The notes under the pieces are model-generated. The model was given only the letters and a program-made list of their open reading frames with translations, was not told the DNA's origin and did no database searches. A stretch of 13,604 nt of DNA from Baffinella frigidus (Eukaryota > Cryptophyceae > Cryptomonadales > Baffinellaceae), in assembly GCA_026770585.1 (NCBI GenBank), contig MU646304.1:365709-379312 (forward strand), given 5' to 3'. Both the position numbers and the translations under genes were made by a program. Numbering within the stretch: position 1 is the first letter of the stretch; each line of letters begins with the position of its first letter. Positions 6,970 through 13,604 of the stretch are shown here, in pieces.

Positions 6970-9900
6970 GTGCGCCCCAGCGCCACCCAGCGCAGGTCAC
7001 AAGCTTGCTCCTCTGGGGTTGTTCCTGTGCTTGCCCGCGCTGCTTGCTCTGACGCCCTCGCCACGCGGACTCCCCAGGTGCTGGGGGTTCAACAGCTTTG
7101 GCCAGCTGGGCCTCGGGAACACAGACCACATCGGCGACGCGGCCGGCGAAGTGGCGTCTCTCGTGGACGTGGACCTGGGCTCCGGGCGCACCGCGGTGCA
7201 GCTCGCCGCAGGATATGGCCACACCTGCGCTGTGCTCGACGACGGAAACCTGTGCGCGCCCCGGCCCCTCTCCCTCCCCTGGATTGGTTGCGTCAGCCTG
7301 GCTTGAGCGCGCGACGTGCAGCGGTAGCCCTGAGGGGCCGTGATGCGGAGGCGTGGCGCGAGGCTGGGGGTTGGCTCCGCCTCTGCTGCCCTTTTCTCGC
7401 GCTGTCCGCCTGACCCCCGCGATCCCCGTGCGCAGCAAGTGCTGGGGATGGAACTACTGGGGCCAGCTCGGCCTGGGCAACACGCAGAGCTGGGGGAAGA
7501 ATGCCAACGAGATGGGCGCGCGCCTTCTCAACGTGGACCTGGGCTCCGGGTGGACTGTCGTCGAGGTCGCTGCTGGCAACTACCACACGTGCGCGCGGCT
7601 GGAGAACGGGGCGGCGCGCGCGCTCAAGTGCTGGGGGTGGAACACCAACGGCCAGCTGGGCCTGGGCAACAAGATCGACCGGGGCGACGTGGCCGGGTCG
7701 ATGGGCAGCAGCCTGCTCGCGGTGCCGCTCGGGACGGGGCGCTCGGCGGTGGCGCTCGCGCTCGGCGCTGCGCACTCGTGCGCGCTGCTTGACGGCGGGA
7801 GCGTCAAGTGCTGGGGGAGAAACAGTGCTGGCCGGCTGGGCCTAGGCGACACGGAGGTCCGGGGCGATGGGGGCGGCGAGATGGGAGTCAGCCTGCCCGC
7901 GGTGCCACTGTGCCTGGAACCCTGTCCTGCGGGGTATACCGGGCCGGGCGGCGGACCATGCAGCTCGTGCGTGGCGGGGACGCACAAGGCCACGGCAGGG
8001 TCGGAGAGCTGCGCGGCGTGCCCTTCGCACACCAGCTCCGCGGCGGGGAGCAACGAGCTGGTCAACTGCACGTGCCTGCCGGGGCACGCGGCGGCCTCGG
8101 ACGGTGTGGCGTGCAGCGCGTGCGAGGCGGGGACATACAAGAACGCACCGGGGGTGGGGAGCTGTGCGGCGTGCCCTTCGCACTCGACTTCTGTGGTGGG
8201 GAGTGACGAGCTGGCGGACTGCGCGTGTGACGCTGGGTACACCCGGCCGGACGGGGGGGCGTGTAGCTCGTGCTTGGCAGGGACGTTCAAGAGCGTTGTG
8301 GGAACAGCCGCGTGCCAGACGTGCCCTGCCAACGCGGAGTCCTCGTCGGGAAGCGCGCTGTGCCATTGCCCGGTGGGGTTCACGGGCGCGGGCGGGGAGC
8401 CGTGCAGCGCGTGCTTGGCGGGGACGTACAAGAACGCACCGGGGTCGGGGGCCTGCGCGGCGTGCCCGTCGTACACCAGCTCCGTGGTCGCGAGTCACAG
8501 GCTGGCGGACTGCACGTGTCTTCCGGGGTACACGGCGGCCTCGGACGGGGTGGCGTGCAGCGCGTGCGAGGCGGGAACGTTCACGAGCGCGGTGGGGAAC
8601 GCAACGTGCGAGACGTGCCCGGCGGGGACGTACACGGCCACGGCGGGGGAGGGGAGCTGCACGGCGTGCCCTTCGCACTCAAGCTCAGCGGCTGGGAGCG
8701 ACGAGCTGACGGACTGCGCGTGTGACGCTGGGTACATCAGGGAGGCCGTCGTGGAAGCGATCCAGTGCGGAGGGTCGTGCGGCTGCTCGGGCTCGTTGGC
8801 GCCGGGCGGCGTCATCTCCGACGGCGCAGGCGCCTACTCCAACTACGAGGACTGCTGGTGGATCATCAGTGGCAACAGCTCTTCCGTGTCGTTCTCGTCC
8901 TTTTCCACTGAATCCAACTACGATTACGTGTATGTGGAGGAGTCTGGGGACGCCTCTTTCTCGTCGGGCGTGGTGCAGCTGGCGACGCTGAGCGGCACCC
9001 CAGCGCTGGCAACGTACTCCGCGACAGAGCGGTTTCTGCGGCTGCGGTTCACGTCAGACTACATCTCGACGCGTGATGGCTTCACGGCGAGCTGGACCTC
9101 GGGGTTCTCGACAGTGTGCGTGACGTGTCCCGCAAACGCTGAGTCCTCTTCATCGTCGGGCAGCGCGCTGTGCCAGTGCTCGGCGGGGTTCACGGGCTCG
9201 GGCGGTGGGCCGTGCATCGCGTGCGAGGTGGGAACGTACAAGGCTGCGGCGGGGTCGGGGAGCTGCGATGCGTGCCCTCGGGACTCGTCCTCTGGAGTGG
9301 GGAGCTACGAGCTGGCTCACTGCACGTGCCTGCCGGGGTACACGGGAGTGGACGGGGGATGGTGCAGCGCGTGCACGGCAGGGACGCACAAGGCCACGGC
9401 GGGGTCGGGGAGCTGCGTGCTGTGCCCTGCACACTCGAGCTCCGGGTGGGGGAGCGCGGACTGCGCGTGTGACGCTGGGTACATGGCGGAGTCGGGCGGG
9501 GGCGGGTGCGTGGCGTGTTTGGCGGGGACGTTCAAGAACACGAAGGGAACAGCCGCGTGCCAGACGTGCGAGGCGGGGACGTACAAGGCCACGGCGGGGG
9601 CGGGGAGCTGCGTGAAGTCCGAGTTTGCGGCGTGCCCTGCAAACTCGGCCGCGTCGGAGAGCGCGGACTGCACGTGTGACGCTGGGTACACGGACGCTGC
9701 TGCGTCCACCGGTATGGAAGCGATTCAGTGCGGAGGGCCGTGCGGATGCTCGGACACGTTGGCGCCGGGCAGCGTCATCTCCGACGGCCCAGGCTCCTAC
9801 TCTAACGACGAGTATTGTTGGTGGCTCATCAGCGGCGCGAGCCCCTCCGTGTCGTTCACGTCCTTTTCGACTGCATCCGGCGATAATGTGTTTGTGGGGC

Positions 9901-12900
9901 AGTTTGACGACGCGACGTTCTCGTCGGGCAGGAAGGATCTGGTGTGGCTGAGCGGCTCCCCAGCGCTAGCGACGTACCGTGCGTCCAGCACCACTCCAGC
10001 ACTCCAGCAGCACCTCAAGGTGCAATTCACGTCAGACTCCAGCGGGACGGCTAGTGGCTTCACGGCGACCTGGACCTCGGCTTTCTGCAGCCCGTGCGTG
10101 GCGGGGACGTACAAGGCCACGGCGGGGTCGGGGAGCTGCGCGGCGTGCCCTTCGCACTCAAGCTCCGCGGCGGGGAGCGACGAGCTGACGGACTGCGCGT
10201 GTGACGCTGGGTACGCCGGGCCGGACGGGGGGGCGTGCGTGACGTGCTCCGATTGCGCCGCCCCCAGTTCCTACACAGTGGTCACCTTCACCGCGACGGT
10301 GGCCATGTCTCGCGTAGAATTCACCGCAGACAAGCAGGGCGCGTACGTGGCTGGCGTGGCGGAGGCCCTTTCGGTCGCGCCTTCGAGGGTGGCCATCGCG
10401 TCGATCACGGATCGGTCCACGCGCCGGCGGCTGCTCGCCTCCTCCGTGGCGGTGTCGACGACCGTGATTGTAGCTCGCCCCTCCCCTCTCTGCCGTGGCT
10501 CTCTGCCAGCTCGGCTTTCGCACCCCTCTCTGCCGTGCCTTGCAGCCTCGCCTCTGTCATTGAACGCAGGCGAACGGGGGATGCGGGCGGCTGACTTTCG
10601 GTCCTTGAGGTTTTGAAATCTCCCAACAACGGGAAAGCATTTTGACAGCGTGGCGGCGCAGGTCCCGAAGGACAAGGTCGCGGGTGTGGCTGTCTTGGCC
10701 ACGGCCGAGAACCTCAACCGCGCGCTCGCCTCCTCGGGCATCTCCGTCGGGGCGGTCTCGTCATCAACCACTCCCGACGGGGAAGTAGGCACGGGGACTG
10801 CAGCCGATTCAGCCGAAGCGAGCTTTGGCGGACTCGGCGTTGCCGGGCTGGCTGGCATCGTCGCCGGGGGCGCGGTCTTGGTCTTGCTCGTGGCTGCGGC
10901 TGCTATCGCCAACTCCAGGAGGAAGCAGCAGGAGCACTCTAGGAGGGCGCAGCAAGAGTTCATGGGAGCTGTGCGCATCCCAACCCGCATCCCAACCTGT
11001 CCCGCCCCGTGAATCCGTGTTTTTTCTCGTAGCTCCCGCTGCCAGCGGGCTCACTTTGTTGCTGGTAGATTCGGATCGGTCACAAGCACCGCGTCTTGCA
11101 TCTTGGCTCGATCACTCCCCGGCGCCTGAGCGTGCTCCACACGGCGTTCGGGGTTGCTCCGGGGTGTTTTGCAAAGTTGTACACATTGGCGGCCTGCAGC
11201 AGTGATAACCCGAAACCCGAAACCCAAAATCTCGAACCCAACCCCCTAAGACTCACTCACGCCGTGGACGCAGTCGGGACAGTGTGAGACTCACACCGCC
11301 GCGCCCCTGTGAACCAAGCAGGGTGTGGAGTTGCCTTCCTTCGCGGGCCTCCACGCGACAGATCCGGCCGCGCCCAGTTTCTACACAGCCATGCACGCCA
11401 ACGCTGGCGCGCCGGGCGTGTTGAACGGGCGCGATGGACCTCCCCCAGCGTGCGTACCCCTCCGCCCCCTCCCCAGACCCACCCCCCGCAGCGCATGCAA
11501 GTCTTGGGTGTCGCCGAGACCAGGGGTTGCTCTCTGCGGGGGTTACTCGCGAATAATGGCACGCACCGCCCTTGAGGGTGGTCGTAAGCTCTTGGAGGTA
11601 GGTCTGCAAGTCGTCCACTTGGAATTTGGGACGTGAGGCAGGGCCATCCTGCAGAATAAGTTCCAGTGTCTGCCTATGGTGGGATTTTTCCAACCCTGGA
11701 GGACCTAACGGAACAAGGATGGGCGTGCAGGGCGATTGCGCGTTTCGAGGTCTTGGGCAGCCCCGGCGAACACGTGGTACACTCTGAACCCTGAACCCTG
11801 AACCCTGAACCCTGAACCCTGAACCCTGAACCCGAAACTTGAAACCCAAAACCCTAGACCCTCAACCCGGAACTCTGAACTCTGAACCCTAAACCCGAAA
11901 CCCTGAACCCGAAACCCGAAACCCTGAACCCTAAACCCTAAACCCTAAGTGGTGCTTAGCCAGGAGGGCGTGGCCTGAGTGGTGAAAGGGGGGTTAGGGT
12001 GCAAGGTGTAGGTTTAGGGGGTTAGGGTTTAGGGTTGCACTGATCCTTAGCCGAGCACCGGTACCACGCACCGCCCTAGGATCCAACGGCAGGACTATCT
12101 CCAAGAGCCTAGGGCCACCCTAGGGGCGGTGTGTGTCCGTATTCGCGAGTAACCCCCGTAGAGTAACCCCTGTTTGCATTCGCTGGCCGGTGCTGTGCAC
12201 CCTGTCACGGTCGAAATTAAGCACCCTGCTTTTACACTCGACCCAACATTGACAGGTGCATTCCAGTAAGGATAGACGACCTGATTCCCGCCTTAACCGC
12301 ATTCCGGCCTTCTGTACCACCCAACCGTATTGCTACCGTAGCACCCTACGGAATGCCGTAATTAAGTTGGCGCCAGAATCAGGGCGTCCACCCTTAACCC
12401 CTGCACCTCCGCAGATGTGCCAGCAGCGATACGGCCAGCAGTTTCCCTTCTCCGGCCAAATGCCGCCCCCGGGTATGGGCGGCCCGCAGCTGCCTGGGGC
12501 TCAGCAGCAGGGCTTTGGGGGGCAGATTCAGCTCCAGAGCTACGGGCAGCCTCTGCAGCCCCCTCCCTACATGCCGGTTGAGGATGGTTTCGACGGCATC
12601 CCGGCGCAGGGTCAGCCTACCCCGGCCGCGCATGCTGGTGCGTTGCCCCCCATAAACCCTAAACCCCGAACCCTAAACCCTAAACCCTAAACCCCAAACC
12701 CTAAACCCTAAACCCTAAACCCTAAACCCTAAACCCTAAACCCCAAACCCTAAACCCTAAACCCCACTAACCCCCTGCTCGATGCTCCCTAGGAGCCTAC
12801 ACCACTCGAGGCTGCACAATAGGTTATTTTGCAAAACGTTTGGGTCTACACGTCCCAATGTCAGGCGCCGTTTATTCTTGACCCCGACCCCCCTACACTG

Positions 12901-13577
12901 TGCGTTGGTCACGTACCCCCCGGAATTTCCGGGGGGGTCTCAGTACAAAAGCATGCAACCACATTTAGAAATAACCCTGCTTCTAGCCTGGAGTGGCAAC
13001 AGGCCTATGCCACACGGTGGACTACAGCCCTTTCATCAAAGTCAACTTGCCCAAGGGGCCCTTAACTTGAAGGATTTCCCCAAGCAAATTTGGTCACGTT
13101 ACCGCTAAATCAGCCCACCGTGTGGGCATATGAGCCTAGGAGCCCCCTAGAGACGGTGAAACCCCGCTCTCTCCCCGTGCGGGTGCCACGAGACCCAACC
13201 TCTGCAAATCCTGCGTGGTGTCACCTTATTTTTGAGTAACCCCTGCATGTGATCCGTAAACGCTTTGCCTTTCGGTTTTTGACATGTCAGGTTCAGGGTT
13301 CAGGGTTTAGGGTCTAGGGTCCAGGGTTCAGGGTCTATGGTCTATGGTCTAGGGCTCAGGGTTCAGGGTCTAAGGTTTAGGGTGGGGCCAGGCGCATATG
13401 TGACGCGTGACAAATTCCGGTGTCCGCCTATGTTGGGAGCTGGAAGATTCTCAAGAACCTAAAGGAGCGTTTTGGCATCCCCTTGCAGGTGGGGCCAGGC
13501 CCAACTTCTGCAATGCCTGCGGGGCCAAACTTCCCCCTTCGGGCACCTTCTGCAATGGCTGCGGCGGGAAGTTCTGA
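6752..13577 (+). CDS. Gene B: large single-pass surface protein with RCC1-like, cysteine-rich and CUB-like domains and a C-terminal zinc ribbon
   Basis: I model seven exons: 6752-6969, 7078-7251, 7436-10469, 10662-10970, 11322-11507, 12415-12637 and 13489-13577, giving 1410 codons plus TGA. Every junction is GT-AG with matching phase. In order the protein has a signal peptide (core about residues 14-32), four RCC1-like blades (about 52-285), cysteine-rich GCC2/GCC3-like repeats (from about 290), CUB-like domain 1 (about 575-688), more cysteine-rich repeats, CUB-like domain 2 (about 891-1014), a further repeat, a domain with RRRLLA (about 1076-1160), one transmembrane helix (about 1199-1225), a basic stop-transfer (SRRK), a Pro/Gln-rich tail, and CxxC...CxxC at the C terminus. 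Family knowledge suggests adhesion or ligand binding outside the cell; the function of the tail is unknown. Exons 1-4 are well supported, exons 6 and 7 fairly well, and exon 5 is tentative. The start at 6752 is chosen for the signal peptide; gene A's exon chain raises an alternative start. Confidence 0.75.
7078..7251 (+). CDS. Gene B exon 2: RCC1-like blade
   Basis: The acceptor TCCCCAG gives CWGFNSFGQLGLGN directly across the junction with exon 1. The exon ends in HTCAVLDDGN followed by the donor CT|GTGCGC. Intron 2 (7252-7435, 184 nt) contains stops in the preceding frame. Splicing it out to GTGCGCAG|CAAG restores KCWGWNYWGQLGLG, which confirms both splice sites by homology between blades. 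Confidence 0.8.
7436..10469 (+). CDS. Gene B exon 3: RCC1-like blades, cysteine-rich repeats, two CUB-like domains and start of the RRRLLA domain
   Basis: This 3-kb exon carries the bulk of the ectodomain. Three blades start with CWG at about 7440, 7629 and 7809. From about 7912 follow roughly ten cysteine-rich units of the form CxxCxAGTYKxxxGxxxCxxCP then DCxCDAGY, resembling GCC2/GCC3 (ephrin-receptor-like) repeats. Two CUB-like domains interrupt them at about 8757-9110 and 9714-10085. Both begin EAIQCGG and contain CWW, SVSF and GFTAxWTS. The unit after CUB 2 (about 10090-10240) is nearly identical in DNA to the one before CUB 1 (about 8630-8735), pointing to recent duplication or gene conversion. 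The exon ends in the RRRLLASSVAVSTTVI segment. The donor ATT|GTAGCT at 10470 is inferred. Confidence 0.85.
10470..10661. other. Gene B intron 3 carrying a deleted copy of the 5' repeat family
   Basis: I place the donor at GTAGCT (10470) and the acceptor at GGCGCAG (10661), both phase 0. Another acceptor (GACAG, 10648) does not keep phase with this donor. The intron contains 10600-10643, which matches the left end of the repeat family at 1-964 (GGTCCTTGAGGTTTT, CTCCCAACA, then GAAAGCATTTT) with about 38 internal bases missing. The same frame has a stop (TGA at 10614-10616), so the intron must be removed. Confidence 0.65.
10662..10970 (+). CDS. Gene B exon 4: end of the RRRLLA domain, transmembrane helix and stop-transfer
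   Basis: In the same frame as exon 3, this reads VPKDKVAGVAVLATAENLNRAL (first part of the exon), which fits the latter half of the membrane-proximal domain. A Ser/Thr/Gly linker follows, then a clear transmembrane helix (about 10829-10909, GLAGIVAGGAVLVLLVAAAA), then NSRRKQQEHSRR as a basic stop-transfer. The orientation (signal peptide outside, basic side inside) predicts a type I protein. The donor GCT|GTGCGC at 10971 is the same hexamer as in introns 1 and 2. Without splicing the frame stops at 11010-11012. Confidence 0.75.
10971..11321. other. Gene B intron 4 (inferred)
   Basis: It starts GTGCGC and ends CCAAGCAG. It contains short telomere-like text (CCCGAAACCCGAAACCC at about 11209-11225). 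No exon is recognised within it. If exon 5 is not real, this intron would extend to 12414, and the phases would still agree (0 to 0). Confidence 0.45.
11322..11507 (+). CDS. Gene B exon 5 (tentative): Ala/Pro-rich cytoplasmic segment
   Basis: After the acceptor CCAAGCAG the phase-0 frame reads GVELPSFAGLHATDPAAPSF and continues Ala- and Pro-rich to a donor-like TGG|GTGTCG at 11507/11508, again phase 0, so the exon keeps the reading frame into 12415. An alternative donor GC|GTGCGT at 11450 with an acceptor at 11491 would remove 42 in-frame bases. No family is recognised. The dispersed repeat starting at about 11536 lies just outside the exon, as expected for an intron insertion. Confidence 0.4.
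11536..12160. repeat. Inverted pair of a dispersed repeat (11536-11603 and 12091-12160)
   Basis: Copy 1 on the plus strand contains GGGGGTTACTCGCGAATA, then CACACCGCCC-like sequence and CTCTTGGAG. Copy 2 on the minus strand gives the same order with about 80 percent identity over about 70 bases. The GAGTAACCCC core recurs near 2650 and 13235. The second copy also folds on itself: CACGCACCGCCCTAGG (about 12066) pairs with CCTAGGGGCGGTGTGTG (about 12119). Confidence 0.75.
11777..11949 (+). repeat. Interstitial telomere-like array, CCCTGAA/CCCTAAA type
   Basis: About 170 bp consist of heptamers CCCTGAA and variants (CCCGAAA, CCCTAAA, CCCTAGA), best ordered at 11783-11832 and 11924-11949. A short array of the complementary type (GGGTTAGGG, GTTTAGGG) follows at about 11994-12037 on the same strand, so the two can pair. 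Both lie in gene B intron 5. Confidence 0.9.
12415..12637 (+). CDS. Gene B exon 6: Gln/Pro/Gly-rich cytoplasmic segment
   Basis: The acceptor CACCTCCGCAG precedes MCQQRYGQQFPFSGQMPPPG (the Met is not taken as a start). The composition is rich in Q, P and G with repeated aromatic residues (YGQQFPF, QQQGFGGQ, SYGQPLQPPPYM), like many intrinsically disordered cytoplasmic tails. The donor is GCTG|GTGCGT at 12637/12638. The single base G completes a Gly codon with exon 7, which gives a continuous frame into the zinc ribbon. A separate short gene starting at 12415 is a less likely alternative. Confidence 0.6.
12652..12770 (+). repeat. Interstitial telomere-like CCCTAAA array
   Basis: About 16-17 heptamers of CCCTAAA, with a few CCCCAAA/CCCCGAA variants, start within 15 bases of the exon 6 donor. 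The unit equals the plant and algal telomere repeat TTTAGGG read on the other strand. Because it lies inside a gene it is interstitial, not a chromosome end. Confidence 0.95.
12916..13138. repeat. Palindrome and inverted repeat inside intron 6
   Basis: CCCCCCGGAA (12916-12925) and TTCCGGGGGG (12927-12936) pair perfectly around one T. Separately, AGGCCTATGCCACACGGTGG (13001-13020) pairs with CCACCGTGTGGGCATATGAG (about 13115-13134) with small gaps, enclosing about 95 bases. The role is unknown. Confidence 0.6.
13288..13384 (+). repeat. Degenerate telomere-like AGGGTTC/AGGGTTTAGGG array
   Basis: About 97 bp of AGGGTTC, AGGGTTT, AGGGTCT and TATGGTC heptamers and variants appear on the plus strand, the opposite orientation to 12652-12770. 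It is clearly more diverged than that array. Confidence 0.85.
13489..13577 (+). CDS. Gene B exon 7: C-terminal four-cysteine zinc ribbon and stop
   Basis: After CCTTGCAG, and with the Gly codon split from exon 6, the frame reads GARPNFCNACGAKLPPSGTF and then CNGCGGKF followed by TGA (13575-13577). Two CxxCG knuckles separated by ten residues match the zinc-ribbon pattern (CxxCGxxL...FCxxCG) found at the ends of many bacterial and eukaryotic proteins. It is too short to be listed as an ordinary open frame and is recovered only through the splice junction. It would lie in the cytoplasm, probably binding one zinc ion. Other frames of this stretch lack such a pattern. Confidence 0.75.
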
Positions 13578-13604
13578 GAGAGAGAGAGAGAGAGAGAGAG
13601 GGGG
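13576..13604. repeat. GA microsatellite overlapping the gene B stop codon
   Basis: A run of about 12 GA dinucleotides begins within the TGA stop of gene B and continues to the G-run at the window end. It would lie in the 3' UTR. The window ends before any polyadenylation signal can be judged. Confidence 0.9.

Larger units (their letters stand above)
11508..12414. other. Gene B intron 5 with inverted dispersed repeats and telomere-like arrays
   Basis: It starts GTGTCG and ends ACCTCCGCAG. It holds an inverted pair of dispersed repeats (11536-11603 and 12091-12160), a CCCTGAA-type array (about 11777-11949), the opposite-strand TTAGGG-type array (about 11994-12037) and a 12065-12138 hairpin. 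No exon is recognised. A minus-strand open frame across 11253-11849 is built from these repeats. Confidence 0.5.
12638..13488. other. Gene B intron 6 with opposed telomere-like arrays at its two ends
   Basis: It starts GTGCGT and ends CCCCTTGCAG. The left end (about 12652-12770) is CCCTAAA repeats and the right end (about 13288-13384) is AGGGTTTAGGG-type repeats, so they are reverse complements. Between them are a perfect palindrome (12916-12936) and an inverted repeat (13001-13020 with 13115-13138). Close to the acceptor, 13427-13467 is an inverted, truncated member of the 1-964 repeat family. No exon is recognised. Confidence 0.6.

Noticed and set aside
7580-8678. Minus-strand open frames of about 280-298 codons
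   Set aside because: They are shadows of the GC-rich cysteine-repeat exon; the plus frame alone shows conserved domains.
7867-8709. Plus-strand 280-codon Arg/Ala-rich open frame
   Set aside because: It is a shadow in another frame of gene B exon 3, made of repeated Arg/Ala codons.
10271-10990. 239-codon minus-strand open frame
   Set aside because: It overlaps the RRRLLA domain and membrane helix of gene B on the opposite strand and contains no motif; the plus strand explains the sequence.
11253-11849. 198-codon minus-strand open frame
   Set aside because: Its start is a translation of the telomere-like heptamers and the rest crosses the dispersed repeat; no protein family is visible.
12652-12770. 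True chromosome end or telomere
   Set aside because: The array lies inside a gene, is short, and is flanked by unique sequence and an opposed array; it is interstitial.

Overview
This looks like nuclear DNA from a eukaryote, most likely a microalga. Coding stretches are GC-rich and interrupted by GT-AG introns, and the introns carry many telomere-like heptamers (CCCTAAA/TTTAGGG and variants). Donors in the best-supported gene are mostly GTGCG, a preference known from chlorophyte green algae. The protein domains (RCC1-like, GCC2/GCC3-type cysteine-rich, CUB, an RRRLLA-containing domain before a membrane helix) are typical of large surface proteins of marine protists. No bacterial-type operon, rRNA, tRNA, CRISPR array or virus is visible. 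Taxonomy and all splice sites are inference; no transcript data were available.

Layout. Positions 1-964 hold four direct copies, two of them partial, of one non-coding repeat family. Positions 965-1829 contain an 88-bp hairpin but no clear gene. From about 1830 to 6775 I read a chain of small plus-strand exons (gene A) whose phases all agree. It encodes a protein with at least one hydrophobic, membrane-type segment; I do not recognise the family. Its introns are packed with repeats: two MITE-like elements flanked by TA, a diverged duplicated module, a 117-bp CCTCCCT array with a long pyrimidine tract, and a 478-bp foldback element with two 228-base arms.

Positions 6752-13577 hold the main gene (gene B), modelled as seven exons (6752-6969, 7078-7251, 7436-10469, 10662-10970, 11322-11507, 12415-12637, 13489-13577) totalling 1410 codons plus stop. 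The predicted protein has a signal peptide, four RCC1-like blades, cysteine-rich repeats alternating with two CUB-like domains, a membrane-proximal domain with RRRLLA, one transmembrane helix, a basic juxtamembrane stretch, a Pro/Gln-rich cytoplasmic tail and a C-terminal four-cysteine zinc ribbon. It would be a type I surface receptor or adhesin with a zinc-ribbon tail.

The most interesting points are this domain combination, a reading-frame conflict where gene A's exon chain meets the start of gene B (separate overlapping genes, or one gene with a tiny intron), and introns whose two ends carry telomere-like arrays in opposite orientation.
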